This document shows, piece by piece, positions 55,210-63,727 of a stretch of DNA of 64,000 bases. A program made the translations under genes and the position numbers. Each line of letters opens with the position of its first letter. Within the stretch, counting starts at the first letter, position 1. The notes beneath the pieces are model-generated. The model was not told the origin of the DNA. It saw only the letters and a list, made by a program, of their open reading frames with translations, and did no database searches. The DNA is taken from NCBI GenBank assembly GCA_900489925.1, contig UEHQ01000017.1, forward strand, positions 62,001 through 126,000, written 5' to 3'. Source of the DNA: Hyphomicrobiales bacterium. Its GTDB lineage: Bacteria; Pseudomonadota; Alphaproteobacteria; Rhizobiales; Rhizobiaceae.

Positions 55210-56015
55210 GGGTTCTTTTCTCCATGCAATGCGAAATCGATGAAAGCGCGGATCACCGCCGTCAGCGCTTCCGGCTGCTCGACGCAGGGGATATGGCCGG
55301 CATCGCGGATCACTTCGAAGCGTGCGTTTGGAATAAGCTGCGCGGTCGATTTCATCAGGTCCGGGGGTGTCGAGCCGTCCTGGTCGCCGACAATGCAGAT
55401 GGTCGGCACCGCAATCTTGCCAGCAGCCTCGGTATAGTCAGCGTCGCGGATGGCAGCGCACGTCGCGACATAGCCTTCGACCGGCTGGCGCACCAGCATG
55501 TTGCAGTATCCGGCATAAGCAGTGTTCTCAGGGCGCCGGAACGCGGGTGTGAACCAACGCTCCATGATGGCGTCCACGATACTGCCGATACCGGATTTCT
55601 CGATGGTGGCAATGCGCGTGTTCCAACTCTCCGCCGTTCCAATCTTGTGCGCTGTGTCACAAAGGATGAGACCCTGCACGAGATCCGGGCGACGCTGGTA
55701 GAGCGCTTGTGCGATCAGGCCGCCGACAGAAAGACCGCAGACAAAAGCTTGCTTGACCGCCAGCAGATCGAGGAGACCCGCAAGATCGGACGCATGATCT
55801 TCGATCGAATAGGGCACCTGACCGACATCCGACAGTCCGTGGCCGCGCTTGTCGTACAGGATGATTGCATAATCGCCGGCGAGCCGAACGATGACGTCCC
55901 GCCAGATGCGGAAATCCGTGCCCAATGAGTTGGCGAAGACAATGACCGGCTTATCGGCAGGACCGCTGATAAGCTGATAGTGAATCGTGACGTCGTTGAT
56001 GCGGGCAAACTGCAC
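55206..56015 (-). CDS. pcaD: 3-oxoadipate enol-lactonase
   Basis: A 269-residue alpha/beta hydrolase that opens beta-ketoadipate enol-lactone. The nucleophile elbow is VCGLSVGGLIAQAL near residue 95 (Ser), the acid is in CIVGDQDGSTPP near residue 215, and the His is in RDAGHIPCVEQPE near residue 243. It is the first gene of the pca operon and is divergent from pcaQ, with a 148-base control region between them. Confidence 0.95.
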   Translation of the reverse strand: MQFARINDVTIHYQLISGPADKPVIVFANSLGTDFRIWRDVIVRLAGDYAIILYDKRGHGLSDVGQVPYSIEDHASDLAGLLDLLAVKQAFVCGLSVGGLIAQALYQRRPDLVQGLILCDTAHKIGTAESWNTRIATIEKSGIGSIVDAIMERWFTPAFRRPENTAYAGYCNMLVRQPVEGYVATCAAIRDADYTEAAGKIAVPTICIVGDQDGSTPPDLMKSTAQLIPNARFEVIRDAGHIPCVEQPEALTAVIRAFIDFALHGEKNP

Positions 56016-56163
56016 TAAACTCTCCTCCCTGCGTACGGGTCCTTCATCGCAATTGTATCGCGAACAGGCTGCTGCGCAGATCCAGGGTCAAATTGGATGT
56101 TTAATTTGGTTAGGTAAAATGATATTTTGTGCCGTTTCGATAACTCTGGAGTTATGAACCTTC
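56016..56163. promoter_or_regulatory. pcaD-pcaQ divergent control region with a PcaQ-type site
   Basis: A perfect palindrome ATAACTC-TG-GAGTTAT lies at 56140-56155. It matches the geometry and outer bases of the published PcaQ site of Sinorhizobium meliloti (ATAACC, four bases, GGTTAA). It overlaps the ribosome-binding GGAG of pcaQ and is about 130 bases upstream of pcaD. A further AT-rich stretch with a GGTTAG half-site is at 56101-56115. Autorepression of pcaQ and activation of pcaD would fit. Confidence 0.65.
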
Positions 56164-57084
56164 ATGATCGACAGCCGTGTGAAGTTTCGCCATCTGCAGA
56201 CGTTTGTCGAGGTCGCGCGCCAGAAAAGCGTGATGAAGGCAGCAGGGCTGCTGAATGTCAGCCAGCCGGCCGTCACCAAGACGATCCGCGAACTCGAGGA
56301 AGTGCTGGGTGTCGACGTCTTCGAGCGTGACGGGCGCGGCATCAAGATCACCCGTTATGGTGAAGTCTTCCTGCGGCACGCCGGCGCGGCGTTGACCGCG
56401 CTGCGGCAGGGTCTCGATTCCGTGTCGCAGGAGCGCTTCGGTGAGGCTCCCCCGATTCGCATCGGGGCATTGCCCACCGTGTCGACGAGGATCATGCCAC
56501 GCGCGATGGAGCTATTTCTCAAGGAAAACACCTGGAGCCGGATCAAGATCGTGACAGGCGAAAACTCGGTCCTGATGGAGCAGTTGCGCGTCGGCGATCT
56601 CGACCTCGTCGTTGGCCGCCTCGCGAGCGCGGAAAAGATGGCGGGCTTCTCCTTCGAGCACCTCTATTCCGAACAGGTCGTCTTCGTGGTGCGCGCCGGG
56701 CACCCATTGACCAAGACAAAGGGCTCCCTGTTTTCAAATCTTGGCCAGTACACAGTGCTCATGCCGACGCGCGCCTCGATCATTCGCCCCTTCGTCGAAA
56801 GCTTCCTGATCGCCAACGGCGTCGCGAGCCTGCCGAACCAGATCGAGACCGTGTCGGATTCCTTTGGACGTGCCTTTGTCCGCGCCAGCGATGCCGTGTG
56901 GATCATATCGTCAGGGGTTGTCGCCATGGACGTCGCCGACGGTCTGCTCGCTTTCCTGCCGATCGATACCAGCGAAACCAAGGGTCCGGTCGGCCTGACA
57001 ATGCGAACCGACGCGATTCCCTCGCTGCCCTTATCGATCCTGATGCAGACGATCCGCGAGGCCGCCGAGGGCGTTTCAGGATAA
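56164..57084 (+). CDS. pcaQ: LysR-family regulator of the pca genes
   Basis: A 306-residue LysR-type activator. The helix-turn-helix is in VKFRHLQTFVEVARQKSVMK and AAGLLNVSQPAVTKTIRELE (residues 4-44), and DVFERDGRGIKITRYGEVFL follows; the C-terminal effector domain is complete (IGALPTVSTRIMP near residue 98). Divergence from pcaDCHGB and the sequence opening identify PcaQ, which in Agrobacterium and Sinorhizobium responds to beta-carboxymuconate-type intermediates. The 3' end overlaps the convergent GNAT gene by nine bases. Confidence 0.95.
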   Translation: MIDSRVKFRHLQTFVEVARQKSVMKAAGLLNVSQPAVTKTIRELEEVLGVDVFERDGRGIKITRYGEVFLRHAGAALTALRQGLDSVSQERFGEAPPIRIGALPTVSTRIMPRAMELFLKENTWSRIKIVTGENSVLMEQLRVGDLDLVVGRLASAEKMAGFSFEHLYSEQVVFVVRAGHPLTKTKGSLFSNLGQYTVLMPTRASIIRPFVESFLIANGVASLPNQIETVSDSFGRAFVRASDAVWIISSGVVAMDVADGLLAFLPIDTSETKGPVGLTMRTDAIPSLPLSILMQTIREAAEGVSG

Positions 57085-57642
57085 CGGCAGGACACTGATA
57101 TCGAAATGCAGCTTGATCCGCTCCGGTGCATCCGACGGATGCGGGCCTACCTTGACGAGCATGCCCCCGTTGCGTTCGATGACACGCCTTGAGCCAAGAT
57201 TGTCCTCGTTGCAGAGTACAGTAATCCTGCTCAATCCCTTTCCTGCCGCGACTGGCAGAAGTTGCCCGAGCGCCATCGTCGCGTAGCCACGCTGCTGTTT
57301 CCACGGCACGACCGAGTAACCGACATGCCCCGCCACGTAAGGCGGAAGATCGTCAGTGCCGGGCTGGAAACGCAGTTCGACCGTTCCACAGAAGGTGCCG
57401 TCCCAAATCCAGAAGAAGCAGGTCGGCAGGCGAGGCACTGTCCGCCCGTCGGCAAGCGTGACTAGGTCGTCCGTCCGGATCAATTCATCGAAGAAGCCCC
57501 GGCGATCGCGCCGGAGTTCGGCGAGCAGCATAGCCGCAAACGCTTCGTCGGTTCGGCGCGGATCCGGCGACCAGCCACAGCCGAGCGCGGCTTCATACGC
57601 CGGCAACTTACCGAACTCCGGACTTATCAGTTCCACGTTCAC
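57076..57642 (-). CDS. GNAT family N-acetyltransferase
   Basis: A 188-residue acetyltransferase. The core is AGHVGYSVVPWKQQRGYATMALGQLL (motif A, acetyl-CoA loop with QQRGYA) near residue 110, followed by ITVLCNEDNLGSRRVIERNGGML (motif B), typical of RimJ/RimL-like enzymes. The start is GTG 57642 (VNVELISPEFGKL) with GGAG six bases upstream; the open frame reaches 57741 inside the next GNAT gene. The substrate is unknown. Confidence 0.85.
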   Translation of the reverse strand: MNVELISPEFGKLPAYEAALGCGWSPDPRRTDEAFAAMLLAELRRDRRGFFDELIRTDDLVTLADGRTVPRLPTCFFWIWDGTFCGTVELRFQPGTDDLPPYVAGHVGYSVVPWKQQRGYATMALGQLLPVAAGKGLSRITVLCNEDNLGSRRVIERNGGMLVKVGPHPSDAPERIKLHFDISVLPLS

Positions 57643-57661
57643 AGTTGGCTCCGCACCCGGA

Positions 57662-58105
57662 TCAGGCAAAACGTTTCTTGAAAAAATACCTGGCAAACGC
57701 GCCCGGTCCGCCCTCGAGTTGCCCGAAGACTTCATAGCCAAGCTTTTCGTAGAACGGCTTGGCCTGAAACTCGAATGTGTCGAGCCAGACGCCGAGATAG
57801 CCGCGCTGGCGGGCGATCGCTTCCGCTTCGGCCATCAGCCGCGTTCCAAGCCCGGCGCCACGATAGCCTTCCGGCACGACGAGAAATTTGATGAAGGCCC
57901 AGCCATATCCATCCATGGCATAAAGGCCGCCGATGACGTCGCCGCCCGCGCGATCGCGGACGAGGACAGCGAAATCGGGCTTGTCTTCGATGTCGCCGAT
58001 ATTGGCCATGTTGTATGCGTCGAGTGCCCTGACAATGGCGTCACGGTCTTCGCGGCTGGGATCGGAGGCGATAACCTCGATCAAGGGTTCTGTGAGTTGT
58101 GTCAT
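57662..58105 (-). CDS. GNAT family N-acetyltransferase
   Basis: A 147-residue acetyltransferase with FIKFLVVPEGYRGAGLGTRLMAEAEAIA (acetyl-CoA motif) near residue 70 and GVWLDTFEFQAKPFYEKLGYEVFGQ near residue 100, the pattern of small GNATs close to the YhbS/ElaA type. The start at 58105 (MTQLTEPLIEVI) is the natural family start; the frame is open to 58327 without support. The next gene in the same direction begins 20 bases downstream, so the two GNAT genes probably form a small operon. Confidence 0.87.
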   Translation of the reverse strand: MTQLTEPLIEVIASDPSREDRDAIVRALDAYNMANIGDIEDKPDFAVLVRDRAGGDVIGGLYAMDGYGWAFIKFLVVPEGYRGAGLGTRLMAEAEAIARQRGYLGVWLDTFEFQAKPFYEKLGYEVFGQLEGGPGAFARYFFKKRFA

Positions 58106-58238
58106 GGAAGGGATGCTCGCACGATCGCCATTCGATTGAAAGAGATAGAGTTCGACCCGCACAGCGGGTGACGGCAACCCTGTCGCTCGCAGCCGCCTTT
58201 TGCTAGAATGCCCCCGCGAACCTTTACAGGGGGGATCG

Positions 58239-58667
58239 ATGGGAAATACGGCCGGACTGCATGGAACCTGGCGAATGATCTCATGGACACGCAAAGCGGT
58301 GGCATCCGGTACTGTGACCGATGCCATGGGCCCCGATCCGGTGGGATATCTGTCTTATCAGCCCGACGGACGCATGATGGCGGTGGTGGTCAACCGACAT
58401 CGCCCGTCATCGAAGGGCCGGCTGCCGACGGATGCAGAAAAGATCGAGCTGTTCGACACAATGCTTGCCTATGCCGGATCCTACACCTTCGAAAACGGCA
58501 GGGTCGTCCATCACGTAGACGCCAGCTGGAACCCGGCCTGGGGCGTGACCGATCTGATCCGTCCCTTCTCGATCGACGGCGACAAGCTGGTCATCAGTGG
58601 TGCTCCAGGGGTCGATCCGACGACAGGGGAGGAAGTCACCTACCGGATCGAGTTCCGCAAGGTCTGA
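58239..58667 (+). CDS. Lipocalin-like domain protein
   Basis: A 142-residue protein with the lipocalin-like family pattern: LHGTWRMISWTRK at the start, GYLSYQPDGRMMAVVV near residue 37, and YAGSYTFENGRVVHHVDASWNPAW near residue 78, with a final GEEVTYRIEFRKV strand. The start follows a GGGGGG ribosome site. No signal peptide is visible, so it is probably cytoplasmic; the ligand is unknown. A gap of about 200 bases without a clear gene follows. Confidence 0.85.
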   Translation: MGNTAGLHGTWRMISWTRKAVASGTVTDAMGPDPVGYLSYQPDGRMMAVVVNRHRPSSKGRLPTDAEKIELFDTMLAYAGSYTFENGRVVHHVDASWNPAWGVTDLIRPFSIDGDKLVISGAPGVDPTTGEEVTYRIEFRKV

Positions 58668-58873
58668 TCCCGGGCGCCATGAGAACGCACGGTCGCGATG
58701 GCCGCCTGCGCGCGATGCAAGGTGCCTCCAAAATTGGTCAGGAGCGCCCGGTTGACTGCAAAGATGGGCGCATGCTCCTGCTATCGGCATGATTTTGTGA
58801 GCACGCCGTCTCCGCAAGGCGACGGAATTGGTCGGCACAGCCGATAGCATGCAACGGCAACGTCGCGTCGCCA

Positions 58874-60508
58874 GTGCTTGCGCGTCGGCACGGATTAATC
58901 TTGGCGAGGCTTGTCGTGGCATATGGGGCCGATCGCGGGCGAACCGCGCGAAAGACCGGATACTTCATCAGCTTCATGATCCTGGCGATGCTGGCTGGTC
59001 TGCCGATTGCCGTCTGGATGGATGTCAGCACCCTTTCGCAAGGCGCGCTGAAACGCCAGGCCGAGGACATGAGCTCGCTGATCACAAGCATCCGCTCCTA
59101 CTATGCCAGCAATGTCGTCGGACGCATCCTCGCGGCCCACGCCGCCGGAGGTGACGCGGGCACCGTTGTCACGCACGAGTATGCCGACATTCCGGGCGCA
59201 ATCCCGATTCCTGCCACGCTTTCGCTCGAGCTCGGGGACGTGATCCGCCAGCAGCAGGCCAACATCACCTATCGGTTCCTCTCCGACCTGCCATTCAAGC
59301 GACGTCCACCCCATCCTCTCGACCCTTTCGAAACGCAAGCGCTCACTGAACTTCGGCAAGACCCCAAGCAGACGCCAACCGAGATCAGTCGTAGCGGTTT
59401 CACCAACACGTTTCGCCTCGTCACCCCCGTCATCATGGGCAAGGCCTGCGTCGCCTGCCACAACACGCATCCGGAGAGCCCGAAAACCGACTGGAAGGTC
59501 GGAGATGTGCGCGGAATCCAGGAGGTGATCATCAGCCAGCCGTTTGCCCGCAACGTCTTCGCCTTCAAATACCTGCTGGCCTATTTCGGGTGCATGGCAG
59601 CCCTCGGCATCGGCTTCGTCGCCTTCCAGCAACGCCAAACCGCCCTGATCGAGGGCTTCAACCATGAACTGGAATCGACGAACGAGTTCCTGGCAAGCAT
59701 CTCCATGAAGATCTCGCGCTATCTGTCACCTCAGGTCTACAAGAGCATCTTCAGCGGCCAAAAGGATGTCGTCATCCAGACGGAACGCAAGCGGCTGACG
59801 ATCTTCTTCTCCGACATCAAGGACTTCACCGCGACGACGGAGCGGCTGCAGCCGGAAGCACTGACGGAGATGCTGAACGAGTACCTCACCGAGATGTCGG
59901 CGATCGCGCTCAAGCACGGCGGCACGCTCGACAAGTTCATTGGCGATGCGGTTCTCGTGTTTTTCGGCGATCCGGAGACCAATGGATCCGTCGAAGACGC
60001 GAAAGCCTGCCTGCGCATGGCCGTCGACATGCAGCGGCGTCTTGGCGAACTGAAGGAGAAATGGCGCTTGGACGGCACGGAAGAGCCGTTCGTCGTCCGG
60101 ATGGGCATCAATTCAGGATATTGCAACGTCGGCAATTTCGGCAGCAATGACCGGATGGACTACACGATCATCGGCGCCGAGGCCAATCTGGCCGCGCGCC
60201 TGCAGTCCATTGCCGAGGGCGGCAAGATCGTCATCAGCTACGAAACATACGCGCTGGTGAAAGACATCGTCGACGCAACGCCCCTCCCACCGATCACCAT
60301 GAAGGGCATCCAGCGCGAGATCGTCCCCTATGCCGTCAACGGTCTCCTGGGAGCGGATCGGAACCTTCGTGTGATGAGCGAACATTTCGCCGGCCTCGAT
60401 CTGCACCTGGATATGGCACAGCTGGACCCGGAGGAACGTGCGCGGGTGCGGGCGGCACTGGCGGAGGCGATTGCGGCGGTCGACGCCGAGACCAAACCGT
60501 CCTCCTGA
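58874..60508 (+). CDS. Class III adenylate cyclase with periplasmic c-heme (DUF3365) sensor
   Basis: A 544-residue membrane sensor cyclase. A first helix (about 28-48) and a second (about 232-252) flank a periplasmic DUF3365/Tll0287-like domain with one c-type heme motif CVACH (192-196). The cytoplasmic part has a short helical linker and a class III cyclase: metal Asp 314 (FSDIKDFT) and 358 (DKFIGDA), Lys 354 and Asp in RMDYTIIG, the Lys/Asp pair of adenylate cyclases, and Asn/Arg in GAEANLAARL. The start is uncertain; GTG 58874 is the most upstream. Likely redox or ligand sensing in the periplasm. It lies between pca and pob genes without an evident link. Confidence 0.87.
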   Translation: MLARRHGLILARLVVAYGADRGRTARKTGYFISFMILAMLAGLPIAVWMDVSTLSQGALKRQAEDMSSLITSIRSYYASNVVGRILAAHAAGGDAGTVVTHEYADIPGAIPIPATLSLELGDVIRQQQANITYRFLSDLPFKRRPPHPLDPFETQALTELRQDPKQTPTEISRSGFTNTFRLVTPVIMGKACVACHNTHPESPKTDWKVGDVRGIQEVIISQPFARNVFAFKYLLAYFGCMAALGIGFVAFQQRQTALIEGFNHELESTNEFLASISMKISRYLSPQVYKSIFSGQKDVVIQTERKRLTIFFSDIKDFTATTERLQPEALTEMLNEYLTEMSAIALKHGGTLDKFIGDAVLVFFGDPETNGSVEDAKACLRMAVDMQRRLGELKEKWRLDGTEEPFVVRMGINSGYCNVGNFGSNDRMDYTIIGAEANLAARLQSIAEGGKIVISYETYALVKDIVDATPLPPITMKGIQREIVPYAVNGLLGADRNLRVMSEHFAGLDLHLDMAQLDPEERARVRAALAEAIAAVDAETKPSS

Positions 60509-60603
60509 CGTCTGGCAAGCGACCAGAAGTCGGGCGAGCGGTGGTGTGACGCATGAACCACCACCGCTCCCCATCGCCCTTCCGTGGATGGCGGAAGGGA
60601 TCT

Positions 60604-61776
60604 CTAGTAGGGCAGACCTACGTAATTCTCCGCAAGGGCGGTCGATGCAGCTCGCGAGTGCGTGAGATAATCGAGCTCGGCTTCCTGGATCTTCTGGTCG
60701 AAATCGCCGGTATCGGGGAACCGATGCAACATCGTCGTCATCCACCAGGAGAAACGAACCGCTTTCCACACTCGTGCGAGCGCACGTTGCGAATAGGCAT
60801 CGATGCCAGCGTTCGAGCCGTCCTGATAGTATTCCGCGAGGCCCGAGAACAGGTAATGTACATCACTCGCGGCAAGATTAAGGCCCTTTGCGCCCGTCGG
60901 CGGAACAATGTGCGCTGCATCCCCAACCAGAAACATCCGACCAAAACGCATCGGCTCGGCCACGAAGGAACGAAGCGGCGCGATCGATTTTTCGAAGGAC
61001 GGTGCGGTAATCAATGCCTCGGCGTGCTGAACCGGCAGCCGGCGCCGCAGCTCATCCCAGAAGCGGTCATCGCTCCAGTCTTCGATCTTCTCGTCCACGG
61101 GACATTGCAGATAGTAACGGCTGCGGTGCTCCGAACGCATGGAACAGAGCGCAAAACCACGGGGATGGTTGGCATAGATCAGTTCATGGCTGACAGGCGC
61201 CACTTCGGCCAGAATGCCGAGCCAGCCGAAAGGGTAGACCTTCTCGAACGTCCGTATCGCCTTCTCGGGAACGGCCTTGCGGCTCGGCCCGTGGAACCCG
61301 TCACAGCCTGCGATGAAGTCGCAATCGATACGCTGTGAAACGCCATCCTTTTCATAGGTAACATAGGGCGTCGCACCGTCGAAGGCGTGTGGCTGAACGT
61401 TTGCAGCGTCATAAATGGTCTGGGCGCCGCGCATCTCTCGATGCTCCATCAGATCGCGGGTCAGTTCCGTCTGGCCATATACCAGAACCCGTTTTCCGCC
61501 GGTCAGACCGAAGAGGTCGATGCGGTGATCGCGGCCATCAAAGGCGAGCGAGATGCCGTCGTGCGGCAAGCCCTCGGCGTGCATCCGGGCACCAGCCTTC
61601 GCCTGATCCATGAGGGCGACGGTACCCTCTTCGAGAACACCTGCGCGCACACGTCCGAGAATGTAATCCTTCCCGACCCGATCGATGATGACGTTGTCGA
61701 TGCCAGCTTCGGTCAGCAACTGACCCAGCAGCAATCCCGAGGGTCCGGAGCCGATAATGGCGACTTGGGTGCGCAT
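60604..61776 (-). CDS. pobA: 4-hydroxybenzoate 3-monooxygenase
   Basis: A 390-residue FAD monooxygenase, exactly the family length, converting 4-hydroxybenzoate to protocatechuate with NADPH and oxygen. Visible: MRTQVAIIGSGPSGLLLGQLL (FAD loop), the ILGRVRAGVLEEGTVALMD segment with the substrate-near Arg, CDFIAGCDGFHGPSR (DG motif) and VGDAAHIVPPTGAKGLNLA (GD motif). The start at 61776 has GGGAGG upstream. It is divergent from pobR and feeds the pca operon. Confidence 0.97.
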   Translation of the reverse strand: MRTQVAIIGSGPSGLLLGQLLTEAGIDNVIIDRVGKDYILGRVRAGVLEEGTVALMDQAKAGARMHAEGLPHDGISLAFDGRDHRIDLFGLTGGKRVLVYGQTELTRDLMEHREMRGAQTIYDAANVQPHAFDGATPYVTYEKDGVSQRIDCDFIAGCDGFHGPSRKAVPEKAIRTFEKVYPFGWLGILAEVAPVSHELIYANHPRGFALCSMRSEHRSRYYLQCPVDEKIEDWSDDRFWDELRRRLPVQHAEALITAPSFEKSIAPLRSFVAEPMRFGRMFLVGDAAHIVPPTGAKGLNLAASDVHYLFSGLAEYYQDGSNAGIDAYSQRALARVWKAVRFSWWMTTMLHRFPDTGDFDQKIQEAELDYLTHSRAASTALAENYVGLPY

Positions 61777-61889
61777 TTGTATCCTCCCGCACTTGTCTTT
61801 TGCTAAATTGTGCCGGGAGGTGAACGTTGCAGCAATGGACATTTCGGTCAGGAAATTGCACTAATCGAACATCAGATCGGCAGACGACG
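61777..61889. promoter_or_regulatory. pobA-pobR divergent promoter region
   Basis: A 113-base gap between the divergent pobA and pobR starts must contain both promoters and the PobR site. It is locally AT-rich around 61790-61810. I cannot assign an operator with confidence. Confidence 0.5.
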
Positions 61890-62777
61890 ATGGCAAAAAC
61901 TGTTCCAACCTACGAACTCTATGGCGAGAAAACCGGCAAGAAACCGGACTTCTGGCTTCATTCCGAGACGATTCCATCTCGCAGCAGTCTGCACCACTGG
62001 GAGATCCGTCCGCACCGGCACGACAGTTTCTTTCAGATATTGTACATAGATAGCGGGTCGGGCGAAGCTCTGTTCGAGGGCAGCTGGCACCAGATGTTAG
62101 CGCCTGCGGTTGTCACCGTGCCGCCCGGCCTCGATCACGGATTTCGCTTTTCGAAGGACGTCGACGGCTTTGTCATCACAGTCCTGGCGTCGCATCTGAA
62201 GGCCATGCCGGGCGATCGCAGCCGCCTTGGAGAGTGGCTGGCCAGTCCGCACCTGACGGCACTCGACATGACGAATGAAGACGCGGCCTATGTCGCTGGG
62301 TCTCTGCGCCGCCTGGGACAGGAATTTGCCGTGCGTCGCGCCGGCCGCAGCGATCTGCTCGAGGCATATCTGACTGCCGCTCTGCAGCTGATCGTGCGAC
62401 TGTCATCCGACGAAGGCGAGGAGGGGAGTGCCGCGGATGAAAACGAGCGCCGGATGGAAACCCTGAACGATCTAATTCAGCGCCACTTCCGGTCGCATCA
62501 ACCCGCCGCCTTCTACGCCGCCGCGCTCGGCATTTCGCCGACACATCTCAACCGCATCGTACGGGCGAAGTCCGGGCACGGTACCCATGATCTCATCGCC
62601 CGGAAATTGATCGACGAGGCAAAGCGCGAGCTGGTCTTCACCTTCGGCAGCGTACAGGAGATCGGCTACCGCCTGGGCTTTTCCGACCCCGCCTATTTCT
62701 CCCGTTTCTTCCACCGGCAGACGGGGCAGACACCGCGAGCTTGGCGCATGGCGGAGCGCGCCAAGCTTGCGGCCTGA
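61890..62777 (+). CDS. pobR: AraC-family activator of pobA
   Basis: A 295-residue regulator. The N-terminal cupin-like effector domain has WEIRPHRHDSFFQILYIDSG near residue 37, and the C-terminal AraC DNA-binding domain has AALGISPTHLNRIVRAKSG and IGYRLGFSDPAYFSRFFHRQ. Divergence from pobA and the domain set match PobR of rhizobia, which is of AraC type, unlike the IclR-type PobR of Acinetobacter. The start is ATG 61890 (MAKTVPTYELYGEKTG); a longer frame to 61827 lies in the promoter region. The effector should be 4-hydroxybenzoate. Confidence 0.92.
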   Translation: MAKTVPTYELYGEKTGKKPDFWLHSETIPSRSSLHHWEIRPHRHDSFFQILYIDSGSGEALFEGSWHQMLAPAVVTVPPGLDHGFRFSKDVDGFVITVLASHLKAMPGDRSRLGEWLASPHLTALDMTNEDAAYVAGSLRRLGQEFAVRRAGRSDLLEAYLTAALQLIVRLSSDEGEEGSAADENERRMETLNDLIQRHFRSHQPAAFYAAALGISPTHLNRIVRAKSGHGTHDLIARKLIDEAKRELVFTFGSVQEIGYRLGFSDPAYFSRFFHRQTGQTPRAWRMAERAKLAA

Positions 62778-62839
62778 GCCGATCGTTATTGCAGCACGAC
62801 ACCGAGCTGCCGCGCTGATCAGACGTGTTGCAAGCCCGG

Positions 62840-63634
62840 TCAGGGCATCAATTGCCCGCCGTTGACCTCGATGATCTGACCCGTGACGTAACCTGACAAG
62901 GTGGGAGAGGCGAGGAACAGGTAGGCGCCGACGCAATCTTCAGGCGTGCCCACAAATCCCATTGGAATCGACTTTCGCTGCAGTTCCATCTGCTCGTCAT
63001 TGGTGTAGCGCTCATGAAATGGCGTGGCGATAACACCGGGCGCCACGGCATTGACGCGAATGCGATCCGCCACGAACTCCTTGGCGTGCCCATGGGTAAT
63101 CGTCGAGACGAAGCCCTTCGACGCCGCATAGAGGATGGCGCCGTTGCCGCCGCCGTTGCGCGCGGCAATCGACGTGGTGTTGATGATGAAGCCGCCCTGC
63201 TTTTTCAGCCACGGATGCGCCGCGCGCGTGGCGGCAAGGACAGAGCGCGCATTGAGATCCATTACCTTGGCGTAGTGCTCATCGGTATATTCCGACGTCG
63301 GCTTTCGACCCAGCATGCCACCCGCGTTGTTGACGAGCCCATCCAGATGACCAAAGGTCTTCGCGGTTTCCTCGACCACCCGCTCGCTTTCGCCTTCGCG
63401 GGAGACGTCGCCGTGTACAAGATGCACTGTACCGCCTTCAGCCCGGATCTCTGCCGCCAGTGCCTCGGCCGCGTCGCGGCTCGAATTGTAGTGGATGCCG
63501 ACCTTCATGCCCTGCGCCGCAAAGGCGCGCGCGAGCGCCGCCCCGATCCCGGTCGACGCACCAGTAATCAACACAGCCTTGCCGGCCAGATCCGGAATCT
63601 TGATTGAGGTCAGCATTTGAGCAAGGTTTGCCAT
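62840..63634 (-). CDS. Short-chain dehydrogenase/reductase
   Basis: A classical SDR of about 264 residues: TGASTGIG cofactor loop near residue 25, NNAGG near residue 100, active-site Ser in INTTS and Tyr-x-x-x-Lys in LYAASK near residue 168. The absence of an early acid after strand 2 (HYNSSRD) suggests NADPH preference. Start candidates are 63634 (MANLAQ), 63616 and 63652. It is convergent with pobR; no pathway link is visible. Confidence 0.9.
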   Translation of the reverse strand: MANLAQMLTSIKIPDLAGKAVLITGASTGIGAALARAFAAQGMKVGIHYNSSRDAAEALAAEIRAEGGTVHLVHGDVSREGESERVVEETAKTFGHLDGLVNNAGGMLGRKPTSEYTDEHYAKVMDLNARSVLAATRAAHPWLKKQGGFIINTTSIAARNGGGNGAILYAASKGFVSTITHGHAKEFVADRIRVNAVAPGVIATPFHERYTNDEQMELQRKSIPMGFVGTPEDCVGAYLFLASPTLSGYVTGQIIEVNGGQLMP

Positions 63635-63727
63635 GGCAGCAATGATCTCCAACGAATGAATGGTAGCTTCGAGCGGGTAGGGTGGCGACCCTAGCAGCGC
63701 CCGTCGCGGTTGCGCAATCCTTTCTGC

